Shown: positions 24,313 to 33,112, counted from the stretch's first letter. The stretch is 35,199 nt of DNA from Thermoproteota archaeon (GCA_027491785.1 JAOZGJ010000005.1:1-35199); one strand, 5' to 3'. Translations and numbers: made by a program. Notes: generated by a model from the letters alone, not told the origin.

Positions 24313-25404
24313 ATGGGAGACATACTGGGAAGATCCCTTCGACTGATCTCCTTCGGGGAGAGTCATGGAACTTTAGTTGGCGCGGTAATTGAAGGGATAC
24401 CTGCAGGTCTTTCAATTACCGAGGAGGATGTTCAGAAAATTCTAGATTTAAGAAGACCCGGTCAGTCCGAATATACAACTCAAAGGCGTGAGAGGGATCG
24501 GGTTGAGATAGTAAGCGGGGTCTTCCATGGGCACACTACTGGAGCGCCTCTAACCATGATAGTCAGGAACGAGGACGTGGTATCTTCCTATTACGAAGAG
24601 TACAGACGCAGACCTAGGCCTGGACATGCCGATTACATCGCCAGACTGAAGTACAAGGGATTTAATGACTACAGGGGAGGAGGTAGGTTCTCTGGGAGGA
24701 TTACAGTATCCATGTGCATGGCCGGGGCAGTTGCCATGAAACTTCTGAGAACCCTTAAAGTTGAGATAATAGCCTATTCCTTGGAGATAGGTGGCGAGAG
24801 AGCGAGAGGATTTACTCTCGAGGAAGCAAGAGCTTACAGGTACTCTAACCCCCTGAGGGCCCCGAATGAAGAGAGCTATCTCAGGATGTCCAAAGTAATT
24901 GAGGAAGCGAAGGCCGAGGGAGATAGTGTAGGAGGTATAGTGGAAGCTATAGCCCTAAACGTCCCCCCGGGGTTGGGAGATCCCATATTCGATACAATAG
25001 AGGGAGATGTATCGAAGGCCATGTTCTCAATACCTGCTGTTAAAGGAGTGGAATTTGGATCTGGATTTAAAGCAGCTAGAATGAGGGGATCCGAGCATAA
25101 TGATCCACTCGTTATAAGGAATGGAAAGATATCTTATTTGAAAAACGATCATGGAGGAGTGATAGGAGGCATTACAACAGGGGAGCCCGTGATAGTCAGG
25201 GTTGCTTTCAAACCTACAGCATCCATATCGAAACCACAAAGGACAGTGGATTTAGATGAGATGAGGGAAGTCGAGATAAGGGTTAAAGGTAGGCACGATC
25301 CTTGTATAGTCCCAAGGGCTGTAGTTGTGGTAGAAAGCATGCTCGCCTTCGTGCTGGCAGATCACGCCATTAGGGCGGGCTTTATACCAAGAGTACTGGG
25401 GTGA
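24313..25404 (+). CDS. aroC: Chorismate synthase
   Basis: Catalyses EPSP to chorismate, the last common step of aromatic biosynthesis, using reduced FMN. The 363-residue length and signatures are typical: LISFGESHG near the start, RRPGQSEYTTQRRERD, PRPGHADY, GGGRFSGR, and the C-terminal GRHDPCIVPRAV. GGTG 5 nt ahead of ATG 24313 sets the start. It is first of a three-gene aromatic operon: the next gene begins 4 bp after the stop. Confidence 0.95.
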   Translation: MGDILGRSLRLISFGESHGTLVGAVIEGIPAGLSITEEDVQKILDLRRPGQSEYTTQRRERDRVEIVSGVFHGHTTGAPLTMIVRNEDVVSSYYEEYRRRPRPGHADYIARLKYKGFNDYRGGGRFSGRITVSMCMAGAVAMKLLRTLKVEIIAYSLEIGGERARGFTLEEARAYRYSNPLRAPNEESYLRMSKVIEEAKAEGDSVGGIVEAIALNVPPGLGDPIFDTIEGDVSKAMFSIPAVKGVEFGSGFKAARMRGSEHNDPLVIRNGKISYLKNDHGGVIGGITTGEPVIVRVAFKPTASISKPQRTVDLDEMREVEIRVKGRHDPCIVPRAVVVVESMLAFVLADHAIRAGFIPRVLG

Positions 25405-25408
25405 TCCC

Positions 25409-26743
25409 TTGGAGGAGTTAAGGAGCAGGATCAGGAATGTGACCCTAAAAATTATCGAGCTTTATGGAGAGAGGATATCACTGGTTAAGGAAATATCATC
25501 GGCGAAAAGGAGAGAAGGAGTTCCGATAAGGAACGAAGGGATTGAGAGGAGCCTATGGCACGATGTCAGGAGAAAATGCAGGGAAGTAAATCTGGATGAG
25601 TGGAACTGCAGGAGGGTCTTTAACTTCCTTATATCTTCCTCAATAAGAGCCCAAATACCCGAGGATGTGGGAGCTGGTCCTCACATAGAGATTTTCAGGA
25701 GAGCTAAGGAAATGGAAAAGGAGGGGAAGAGGATCTATCACTTGGAGGTTGGAGAACCACCGTGGTCCCCTCCCCCGGAATCTATAGATCGCATGCTAGA
25801 GGCAATAAATGAAGGGAAGATAAGGTACGGAACATCATCAGGCACCTATAGGTTTAAAGAGGCTGCAAGCGAATGGGTATCAAAGAGGGATGGAATTCAG
25901 CTAACACCTGATCTGATCTTGCCGACTCCCGGCTCTAAGTACGCAATATTCTCTATCCTATCTACCTTCCTCCATCCAGGAGATAGAGTGGGCATAATGC
26001 TGCCAGCCTGGCCTGCTTACAGGGGGATGGCAGCTAAACTCTCGTTAGAGCTAGTGGAGATAAGCTCCCCTGAGGAGGTAGACAAGTTGACCGGCGTGGA
26101 TGCATTCATCCTTTGTTCCCCTAATAACCCTGATGGAAAGGTTTGGAGTGATAAGGAACTTAATGAATTAGCTGATACCCTCAGGGAAAGTAATTCCATC
26201 CTAATAAGTGATGATGCTTATGCAGAACTATCCTTTGTTAAGAGGAGAGCTCCGTCCTCCATATATGAGAATTCCCTTAGCGTTGGAACATTGTCGAAGG
26301 CCTTTGGGATGACTGGGTTCAGAATAGGTTACGTATATGGTCCTGAGGAGAAAATAAATGAACTAGCTAAGTTTATCGGGTTAACGATTACAAATGTCCC
26401 AGAGTTCATACAAGAAGCCGCAGCAGGAGCTTTGAATGCAGGAGATAGGTGGATTGATAAAGTAAGAGAGGAGCTGCGCTCCTATTTAGATTACTCAATG
26501 GAATTATTGGCTGGAACTCCCCTCGAAATAGGGAAAGTGGAAGGGGGCCTCTACCTATTTCCTAGGGTAAAAATCGATGGGTTCGATTCAATAGCTTTCT
26601 CTAACTATTTATTGAAGGAGAGAGGCGTAGCAGTGGCTCCTGGAATAGGTTTCGGTCCATATTCAGATAGGATAAGAATAACATTCGCTAGCCCCTATGC
26701 TGACCCGGGACTGAAGTTGCTCAAGGAGGCCCTGCTGGAATGA
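25409..26743 (+). CDS. Chorismate mutase (AroQ) - aminotransferase fusion
   Basis: A 444-residue bifunctional protein. Residues 1-85 match AroQ chorismate mutase with exact active-site spacing relative to the E. coli enzyme: Arg5, Arg22, Lys33, Glu46 and Gln82, with Asn42 where E. coli has Asp48. Residues about 90-440 are a fold-type I, class I/II aminotransferase. Landmarks are YGTSSGTYRFKEAAS, CSPNNPDGKVW, DDAYAEL and the PLP lysine in GTLSKAFGMTGFRIGY. Together they would turn chorismate to prephenate and transaminate an aromatic keto acid. The start is TTG 25409 with GGTG 5 nt upstream. The stop overlaps the tyrA start (ATGA). Its place between aroC and tyrA supports Phe/Tyr synthesis. 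Confidence 0.88.
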   Translation: MEELRSRIRNVTLKIIELYGERISLVKEISSAKRREGVPIRNEGIERSLWHDVRRKCREVNLDEWNCRRVFNFLISSSIRAQIPEDVGAGPHIEIFRRAKEMEKEGKRIYHLEVGEPPWSPPPESIDRMLEAINEGKIRYGTSSGTYRFKEAASEWVSKRDGIQLTPDLILPTPGSKYAIFSILSTFLHPGDRVGIMLPAWPAYRGMAAKLSLELVEISSPEEVDKLTGVDAFILCSPNNPDGKVWSDKELNELADTLRESNSILISDDAYAELSFVKRRAPSSIYENSLSVGTLSKAFGMTGFRIGYVYGPEEKINELAKFIGLTITNVPEFIQEAAAGALNAGDRWIDKVREELRSYLDYSMELLAGTPLEIGKVEGGLYLFPRVKIDGFDSIAFSNYLLKERGVAVAPGIGFGPYSDRIRITFASPYADPGLKLLKEALLE

Positions 26744-27528
26744 GGATACTATTAGTAGGAGCTGGATCCATGGGGTCGCTTCTTGGCTCTTACCTTAGCA
26801 TGGATCATGAATTAGATGTGTACGACATAGATAGATCGAGATCAGAGAAACTGGCCCGTGAGATTGGAGGTATGTCTTTGAGGGATCTGAGGGGGTTGGA
26901 AGAGTACGACGCCTCCTTGGTATGCGTTTCCATATCTGGAACTTCAAGGGTCGTGAGCCTTTTATCAGAGAGGATGAAATCCGGATCTATTATAATGGAG
27001 ATATCCTCAGTTAAATCTCCAGTTATGAACTCCCTGAAGGAAGCTGTAAGGAAGGGAATGAGGGCGGTATCACTACATCCTCTCTTCGGTCCGGGATTAA
27101 GGGATATATCTAAGGGAAAAGCTGCCTTAGTTCGAATCAGTAACGTGGAGGAAGAAGGGTCTATAGCCTCCTCCATATTTCCCTTTCATTTAATTCCTGT
27201 GGAGATGGGAGAGCATGATCGTGCAATGGCCTGGCTCGCCTTGATACACCTCATGCTGCGTACCTTTCTCAAATCTTCTAATATGGATGCGGAACTAATA
27301 TCTAAGCTCCTCTCTACCACATCAAGTAGATTTCTTGATCTGGCTGTCGCTTCCTTAACCCAAAGTGACGAGCTTACCATGGAACTCATGTCCCTTAACC
27401 CCTACTTCCCTGAGGTTTTTGAGAGATTCATTAGCACCTTGATGCGTAAGGATGCCGTCATAGGGGAGACTAGATGGGTGAGGATAAAGGATCCTCGTGA
27501 GGCTTACAGTTCTCTCTATAGGGAGTGA
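26740..27528 (+). CDS. tyrA: Prephenate dehydrogenase
   Basis: A 262-residue NAD(P)-dependent dehydrogenase that oxidatively decarboxylates prephenate (or arogenate) for tyrosine synthesis. The N-terminal Rossmann motif reads LLVGAGSMGSLLGSYL; a conserved block reads SSVKSPVMNSL, followed by SLHPLFGPG with the catalytic-site His. The rest is helical dimerisation domain. The ATG overlaps the stop of the fusion gene, so the two are translationally coupled. Its 3' end overlaps the convergent spermidine synthase gene by 13 bp. No ACT regulatory domain is present, so feedback control by tyrosine, if any, must be direct. Dehydrogenase substrate choice (prephenate or arogenate) is undetermined. Confidence 0.88.
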   Translation: MRILLVGAGSMGSLLGSYLSMDHELDVYDIDRSRSEKLAREIGGMSLRDLRGLEEYDASLVCVSISGTSRVVSLLSERMKSGSIIMEISSVKSPVMNSLKEAVRKGMRAVSLHPLFGPGLRDISKGKAALVRISNVEEEGSIASSIFPFHLIPVEMGEHDRAMAWLALIHLMLRTFLKSSNMDAELISKLLSTTSSRFLDLAVASLTQSDELTMELMSLNPYFPEVFERFISTLMRKDAVIGETRWVRIKDPREAYSSLYRE

Positions 27529-28469
27529 TCGTTCCCTACTTCGGCCGGATTAGAGTCTGTGCTGGGTGGAACATCTTCTTCCAATAACTTAAGGACGAAT
27601 ACTGGCTGCTTAAACAGGGACGGGTGTATCTGAGGTGAATAGAACTTGGTTTTCCCTTCTAAGTTCCTTTCCCTGAATCTCTTTTCTAATAGCTCAATGC
27701 TCAGTTCAGATGGGACAATTGACTCTGAACCGAATGAGAAGGTCCATTCATCAGTAAATGATGGTATGTAGGCTCTAGCCATGGCGTGTTTTCTAAACAC
27801 CTCGGTTATAGCCTTATATATTCGTGGAAAAGTTCTCCTGTTGATATGTAGTCCTGTGCTGTGAGTAACCATGAGTCCACCATCATTTAGCGCTCTCTTA
27901 ACCATCTCATAGAACTCCTTCGTATAGAGCCTAGCTGCCTGACCATAAGGATCTGTCAGATCTAATATAATGAGATCGAATTTTTCATCTGTCCTTTCTA
28001 TAAAACTCCTGCCATCTCCTATTATTAGCCTGAGCCTACCATCCTCAAAGGCCCCAGAAGGAACCTCTGGTAAATGCCTTTTCACTAACTCAATCACGGA
28101 TCTATCCAATTCTACCATAGTAACCTGACTAACAGGATGCTTTAGTACTTCCCTGAGGGCGCCTCCATCTCCCCCTCCCACTATCAAGACATGTTCCGGT
28201 TTACCTATGGTTAAGAGAGCTGGATGAACGAGTGTTTCGTGATATATGAATTCGTCATAGAGGGATAACATGATTATATGCTCGATGAACAGGGCTTTCC
28301 CGTAGAAAGGGAATTCTACTACCTCAACCAGCTGACCTGCTTCCGTAGTCTCCGATGAAATCACTTTACTTACAGGAGTAAGGGTTGCTAGAGGACCAGC
28401 ATGTTCTAAATAAAGAAGCTGTCCATCTATGTTCCTTAATCCTGGCTTAGGTAACTTGGGCATATGCAT
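27516..28469 (-). CDS. speE: Spermidine synthase family aminopropyltransferase
   Basis: A 317-residue polyamine aminopropyltransferase transferring aminopropyl groups from decarboxylated SAM. The nucleotide loop reads VGGGDGGALREVLKH (about 105-120), followed by the acidic VELDRSVIELV. IGDGRSFI and the catalytic segment LDLTDPYGQAARLYT follow. N-terminal beta-hairpin residues (LLYLEHAG, LFIEHIIMLS) and the C-terminal part fit the family; the C-terminus is about 20-30 residues longer than in E. coli SpeE. Thermophilic archaea make long or branched polyamines, so the acceptor may be putrescine, agmatine or spermidine. It is last in the long minus-strand gene series. Confidence 0.88.
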   Translation of the reverse strand: MHMPKLPKPGLRNIDGQLLYLEHAGPLATLTPVSKVISSETTEAGQLVEVVEFPFYGKALFIEHIIMLSLYDEFIYHETLVHPALLTIGKPEHVLIVGGGDGGALREVLKHPVSQVTMVELDRSVIELVKRHLPEVPSGAFEDGRLRLIIGDGRSFIERTDEKFDLIILDLTDPYGQAARLYTKEFYEMVKRALNDGGLMVTHSTGLHINRRTFPRIYKAITEVFRKHAMARAYIPSFTDEWTFSFGSESIVPSELSIELLEKRFRERNLEGKTKFYSPQIHPSLFKQPVFVLKLLEEDVPPSTDSNPAEVGNDHSL

Positions 28470-28523
28470 TTCCCTACTGTCAGAATAAAAATGAATTGAT
28501 TGGGATGAATCAGGCTCGCACCA

Positions 28524-29609
28524 TCAACTCCTCTCATCTAACAGAAAGAGGGACTTTGAGATTAGGTCGGCTATCGCTTGGGTATACTTCTCGTCGATGT
28601 ATCCCTCCTCCTCAAGGCGAGCTAGTTCCCCGTATATTGGCTCCTTTATATCCTCTGAAAGCAAGTTAGGTCCCCAATTTATCCGGTCAATTCTCAGTAT
28701 GGAGGATAGCTCTCTGTTTAGATCAGTTTCCTCGAATAGGGAATCGAATGTACCGAAGAAGTTCTTTATCTTATGACTCAATCCGGGCCTCTTGAATCTT
28801 AGATTAGCTATTACAAACTTCCTCCTATCTTTACCCTTCGTTTCCACTAAGTAAACTGGCATAATGATATAATTGACTGAGGGAGCTGAGGTCAGAGTAC
28901 TGATAAGCATTTCATACTGCTTGGCAAGCTCCCCGAGCTTAGATGCTAGGGAGTTAGAGGCTGAGACGATCCTATCCCTCTCCCTCAGATATTCCCTTCG
29001 TGAAGGTGAATCAGCTGGATACCTATCAATCCATGAATTGAGCTCCTGAGCTAGTCTTTCCCCTATAAATCTAATCCTAGAAGCCATCTCTCTGAATTTT
29101 AAGGCAGTCTTCTCGTAGCTATCTATCTTATCTCTTGAAGAGAGTTCCTTGAATTCAGGAAGAGATATTGGATCACAAGATCCCATTTTGGGAGGTTCAA
29201 TATCCACTCCTCTCGAGTTGACAAGCATGGAATATAGGCTGCTTGGGAAAATTCCCCTTAGCCTGATATTCCTAGCAGGTGCTCTGAAAGAAGACAGAGA
29301 GATGGCTGTGGATATAAATGCCTTATAATCTGAGTCATCTAGGGATCGGAGAGCGTCTTCCCATGAGCTAACATCCTCAAGCCTAAATATGGGCTCGATA
29401 GAACATAGTTCATCTACAATCACTGATAAATGACCGCTGGAAAATGGCCTCAGAGTAATTAAGCCCTTCCTTATGCTTCTTAGTACTTCCTCCTCCCTGC
29501 TCCAAAAGCCCCCTTTCTTCCTCTTCTCTTGGATAAATGAAATTATGGCTAGGAGTCGCGACTCCTCGCCATGCCTAGGATAGCTTGTGAGAAGATCTAT
29601 TACCTTCAT
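28524..29609 (-). CDS. Hypothetical protein with central coiled coil
   Basis: A 361-residue, soluble, charged protein that I do not recognise. It has no signal peptide or membrane helix. A helical, probably coiled-coil segment spans about residues 165-245. It is followed by a beta-rich stretch with IMPVYLVETKGKDRRKFVIA then NLRF, and a helical C-terminus ending in SLFLLDERS. The stop-to-start gap to the upstream aldo/keto reductase is only 4 bp, so they are co-transcribed. A cytoplasmic structural or regulatory role is possible; no catalytic motif stands out. Confidence 0.6.
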   Translation of the reverse strand: MKVIDLLTSYPRHGEESRLLAIISFIQEKRKKGGFWSREEEVLRSIRKGLITLRPFSSGHLSVIVDELCSIEPIFRLEDVSSWEDALRSLDDSDYKAFISTAISLSSFRAPARNIRLRGIFPSSLYSMLVNSRGVDIEPPKMGSCDPISLPEFKELSSRDKIDSYEKTALKFREMASRIRFIGERLAQELNSWIDRYPADSPSRREYLRERDRIVSASNSLASKLGELAKQYEMLISTLTSAPSVNYIIMPVYLVETKGKDRRKFVIANLRFKRPGLSHKIKNFFGTFDSLFEETDLNRELSSILRIDRINWGPNLLSEDIKEPIYGELARLEEEGYIDEKYTQAIADLISKSLFLLDERS

Positions 29610-29613
29610 ATCC

Positions 29614-30414
29614 TCACCTTCCGTCTAAAAGTCTCATTAGGTCTTCCGGTATCCTCCACCCAGCGGAATGGGCTATCTCTTCAACATGGCCCACCCTCGC
29701 TGCTTTAGGAATGGCAACGACCATGGGCTTAGATATGAGCCAATTCAGCGCTACTTGGGCTGGGGTCTTCCCTAACTTGTCTGCTACGATTTTAAGCTCA
29801 CGACTAGGATTTCTGGCAAGTCTGCCCCTATCTAAGGGACTGTAAGCCATGAGCACTATCTTCTCTTTCTGGCAATATGGTAGAAGGCTAGCTTCCGGAT
29901 CTCTAACTCTCAGGTTATATTCAACTTGGTTCACGACTATGTCTCCCCGACTCATTAGTTCTCTGGCCTCCTTCAGCAGATCTACGGGAAAATTGCTGAC
30001 TCCAATGTAACTGATGAGTCCCTCAGATACCAGTTCTTCCATGGCCCTTATGGTCTCACTGAGGGGTATGGCAGGATTAGGCCAATGTATCAGATATATA
30101 TCGATGTACGTGCCTAACCTCCTCACGCTTGCATTGGCCGATCTTTTGACGCTATTGTAAGCTAGGTTAGTTCCCCATACCTTGCTCATTATCGTCAATT
30201 TTTCCCTTTCAAATGGTTTTATAGCTTCTCCTACGATCTCCTCGGCCTTCCCCCATCCATACATCTCCGCTGTATCTATAAGGGTCATTCCTAACTCTAT
30301 TCCCCTCCTGAGGGATAGGATTGCCTCATCCCGTGGCGCTAGATCTATCTGGTACGTACCGAGGCCCAGCTTAGGTATTTTACGGCCAGTTCTATCCAGC
30401 TCCTCGTACTCCAT
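29614..30414 (-). CDS. Aldo/keto reductase
   Basis: A TIM-barrel NAD(P)H oxidoreductase of about 266 residues. The catalytic tetrad is complete (numbered from in-frame start 30423): Asp50 and Tyr55 in DTAEMYG, Lys81 in MSKVW, His113 in IHWP. The cofactor region has GVSNF, NQVEYNL, and the C-terminal AIPKAARVGHVEE. ATG 30414 (MEYEELDRTG) is preferred over 30423. Either way the start lies inside the end of the upstream surface-protein gene, indicating coupling. The carbonyl substrate cannot be inferred. Confidence 0.87.
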   Translation of the reverse strand: MEYEELDRTGRKIPKLGLGTYQIDLAPRDEAILSLRRGIELGMTLIDTAEMYGWGKAEEIVGEAIKPFEREKLTIMSKVWGTNLAYNSVKRSANASVRRLGTYIDIYLIHWPNPAIPLSETIRAMEELVSEGLISYIGVSNFPVDLLKEARELMSRGDIVVNQVEYNLRVRDPEASLLPYCQKEKIVLMAYSPLDRGRLARNPSRELKIVADKLGKTPAQVALNWLISKPMVVAIPKAARVGHVEEIAHSAGWRIPEDLMRLLDGR

Positions 30415-31996
30415 TTGGATCACCAGTTATCAGCATATAGGCCAGGGATCTCCCATTACCCATGCTAGAGGTTAATAGGTGCGAGGTCTTATACCTGTCA
30501 GCCCCAGCTACTACAACTATATAGGTTTCCCCTTCCCTTTCCACATGGATCACAGTTCCACCGCTTTCCAGTTTTTCCTTCTCCCTTTCAGATAGGACCT
30601 TGCCTGCCATATTAACTGGCATGTATTCATCGGTGGGTGTCTTATGACCACCCAAGATCAATACGATATCATAGCTAGGGAATTCTCTGGAGGAGTTGAT
30701 CCTGGAGAGGGTTACTCCAGATAGATTAGCTGCATCTATTAATGCCTCTTTGGATAAGTTCCAATCTATCCCATTGGAGTATATTGCTACCCTTCTACTG
30801 AGGGTAGTTACGTTAAATCTGAATACCTTGTTCATCTCTCCATTAAATATCAGGCTCACGATGCCTGTCGCATTAACTCCCGGATCCGATTGTAATGTGA
30901 CCGTTAGGTTGAACGGAGGCATTCCTTTGCTTGGACTTATGGAAATATTCAACCAATCAGGTGATCCTGATACGCCCGCTGATACCTCCCCAGAGTAGTT
31001 TCCAGTACCTAGAACACGGATCATCGTCTTCTTTATGAATCCTCCTTTTAGCTCGACGGAGTTTCTGCCTTCGATGATGAAACCTCTCCTCTCGATCACA
31101 GTCAAGTTAAAGGGAAGGGATGATTGAAGAGCGCCTTCTGCCCTAATGATGATCACATACTTCCCTCCCGGAGCGTCTTCAGGTAAAGAAATGTTTAGAA
31201 TACCTTTAAAGGGAGGAACTCCTGATGATGGGGATATTACGTAGTTAAGGAAATTAGGAGCTTCTAGACTCAAATTAACTGGCTTTGATAGGCTTCCCCC
31301 AACATAAAATTCCAAGGAGGTGCTCCTCCCCTGCATAAGCTCTATAGATGAAGACTCTAAGCTGAGATCCAGAGATGCTGGTTCATAATCTATCATTATT
31401 CTAGGCCCCTTTCCATTAGCGTTCTCCGAGTAGAGATCCAACTGTCCGTGCTGATCATCCGCTAATTTCAGGAGGATCCATCCCTTACTCTTTAGTTCTC
31501 CATTCACGTAAGATTGCACATAATCCGTTAAGTTAATCTCGATCCTAGATGAATCAACAATCGCCTCTCCCCACTTCTCTATGATGTCTCCTCCAGGATT
31601 ATTCCAAGGATTTCCATCGCTTTCATATAGCCAGCTAGTATGAAATAGATCTGGTTCCCCTTTCAGATCCCAAACTTCTATCGAAATTCCCTGAGAGAAA
31701 TTCTGCGCGGTTAACACCAGGGTGGCGTTAATCACTTTGGAGAAGGGAGGTATGTGTAGATCGCTTAGATCAAACCCTATTATGGCTCTAGACTCCAGGG
31801 TCCTGTTACCTTCGACCTCTCTAGAGACTTTCAGGATGATAGAACCTGCATAGGAGGTATTGGGCTCCCAGTTTGTTATGTAACAGTCAACTGCAGAGTA
31901 GATGGATGTACGCGTTTCAAGCGAGTTGCGGATCGGTGGTATGGCGATCAAGATCGCTAGCAATGCCAAGAGGACTACTCTAACAGAGGCCCTCAT
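30392..31996 (-). CDS. Secreted DNRLRE-type surface protein with C-terminal S-layer-like module
   Basis: About 534 residues from ATG 31996 (MRASVRVVLLALLAILIAIP, a signal peptide). The longer in-frame start at 32029 would extend further into the nitrilase gene. Residues about 25-215 form a DNRLRE-like beta domain (segments RAIIGFDLSDLHIP, NATLVLTAQNF, VQSYVNGELKSKGW followed by ILLKLAD). Two Ig-like repeats follow, carrying the recurring S-P-S-x-G-x-P-P-F motif. The last ~115 residues form a module (IVLILGGHKTP, YIVVVAGADRYKTSHLL) that matches the N-terminal module of the secreted transglutaminase at 22686. No C-terminal membrane helix is evident, unlike its paralogue at 3608-5293. Ligand unknown; cell-surface location is inferred. 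Confidence 0.7.
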   Translation of the reverse strand: MRASVRVVLLALLAILIAIPPIRNSLETRTSIYSAVDCYITNWEPNTSYAGSIILKVSREVEGNRTLESRAIIGFDLSDLHIPPFSKVINATLVLTAQNFSQGISIEVWDLKGEPDLFHTSWLYESDGNPWNNPGGDIIEKWGEAIVDSSRIEINLTDYVQSYVNGELKSKGWILLKLADDQHGQLDLYSENANGKGPRIMIDYEPASLDLSLESSSIELMQGRSTSLEFYVGGSLSKPVNLSLEAPNFLNYVISPSSGVPPFKGILNISLPEDAPGGKYVIIIRAEGALQSSLPFNLTVIERRGFIIEGRNSVELKGGFIKKTMIRVLGTGNYSGEVSAGVSGSPDWLNISISPSKGMPPFNLTVTLQSDPGVNATGIVSLIFNGEMNKVFRFNVTTLSRRVAIYSNGIDWNLSKEALIDAANLSGVTLSRINSSREFPSYDIVLILGGHKTPTDEYMPVNMAGKVLSEREKEKLESGGTVIHVEREGETYIVVVAGADRYKTSHLLTSSMGNGRSLAYMLITGDPNGVRGAG

Positions 31997-32819
31997 ACAA
32001 ATCGGGCCTTCTGTCCCTGAATATGTCATTAAGCTCGTTTATCCTCTTATTATCAGCCCTGCTTGGGTCTATTTCAGCTATCATGGCATGTTCTCCTTCT
32101 TTTGGGGCTTGCACAAGCACGTTCATTTTGGGATCCGCTACCAAGCTCCTTCCCTCGTATTCGTAACTCTTTCCTCCCCTCACCTCTCTCCCACTCCTAT
32201 CAGCCAATACGATAAATACTCCATTTTCCACGGCCCTAGCTAAATCCACAGTTGGCGCAAAGGGTAAGACTAGATTAGAAGGATGAGCTATAACCTGTGC
32301 CCCCTTGAGTGCCAAGATCCTCGCAACCTCAGGAAACCTCCAATCGTAGCAAATCATGACGCCAACCTTCATTCCAGCTACATTGTAAACATTAAATCCC
32401 GTATCTCCTGGCTCGAAGAACAGTTTCTCCTCGTAAAATAGGTGAGCCTTCCTGTATGTGCCCTTAACCTCTCCATTCTCATCTATTATGACCGCTGAGT
32501 TGTAAATCTTATCGCCAGATCTCTCCGCAAACCCTGCTACTATCGCAGTCGAGTTTTCAGAGGCATACATCCTCAGCTGCTCAACTGTATATCCACTAAG
32601 GTCTTCAGAAAGCTTTTCAACTTCATCCTTGGTTAGGAAAAGGTAGCCAGTATTGAAAAGCTCCGGAAAGACGAGCAGATCAGCTTCTACTTCAGAGGCT
32701 ATCCTTAGGGCTCGACTTACATTCCTTCTAACTTCCCCAAATATGGGGTTGTTCTGAACGAAGCCCACTCTCTTCATACACATCGAACTTATTGGATCAT
32801 GGAACCTATTAACGTTCAC
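31980..32819 (-). CDS. Carbon-nitrogen hydrolase (nitrilase superfamily)
   Basis: A 279-residue amidase-type enzyme with the complete Glu-Lys-Cys triad: Glu53 in VFPELFNTGY, Lys124 in TYRKAHLF, Cys157 in MICYDWRFPE. Relatives hydrolyse N-carbamoyl amines, omega-amides and deaminated glutathione. Since the polyamine enzyme SpeE lies downstream in the same gene series, N-carbamoylputrescine amidase-like activity is worth considering, but no motif proves it. GTG 32819 overlaps the upstream stop (GTGA), suggesting coupling. ATG 32777 (MKRVGFVQNNP) aligns better with the usual family start. Confidence 0.87.
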   Translation of the reverse strand: MNVNRFHDPISSMCMKRVGFVQNNPIFGEVRRNVSRALRIASEVEADLLVFPELFNTGYLFLTKDEVEKLSEDLSGYTVEQLRMYASENSTAIVAGFAERSGDKIYNSAVIIDENGEVKGTYRKAHLFYEEKLFFEPGDTGFNVYNVAGMKVGVMICYDWRFPEVARILALKGAQVIAHPSNLVLPFAPTVDLARAVENGVFIVLADRSGREVRGGKSYEYEGRSLVADPKMNVLVQAPKEGEHAMIAEIDPSRADNKRINELNDIFRDRRPDLYEGLC

Positions 32820-33112
32820 GGGATCAATTCCATGAGTATGAGAAGCACTATCCCAGCAAGTATGAGCCTCTTCCCCTTGTATGAGAATATGTCACTTGCC
32901 CATAGGATAACCCCTAATGCCACTAAGGTGCCAGCCAGTACCCTCCCGATTGTAATAGCTGACTCCTTCAGGGTATTCAATATATCCACTATATCTTGGG
33001 TCAGATCCTGTATGGCATCCTTAAATCCAGAGAAGGGATCTTGGGCGCTAACCATGAGGGGAGATATAAGCAAAGCTATTATCAGAGGCACGATATAGAT
33101 GTTAGATCTCAT
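32816..33112 (-). CDS. VirB2/TrbC-like small membrane protein (signal peptide plus two helices)
   Basis: A 98-residue protein: signal peptide (about 5-23, cleavage near VSAQD), amphipathic segment (about 25-50), then two hydrophobic helices (about 52-73 and 80-97) separated by a short charged loop SYKGKR. This layout (signal, two helices, basic loop, about 100 residues) is that of VirB2/TrbC conjugative pilins. Archaeal DNA-import pilins of the Ced/Ted systems are reported to share it. The assignment is by architecture only; no residue signature proves homology. It lies at the end of a cluster of miniature envelope proteins and overlaps the nitrilase gene by four bases. Confidence 0.5.
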   Translation of the reverse strand: MRSNIYIVPLIIALLISPLMVSAQDPFSGFKDAIQDLTQDIVDILNTLKESAITIGRVLAGTLVALGVILWASDIFSYKGKRLILAGIVLLILMELIP

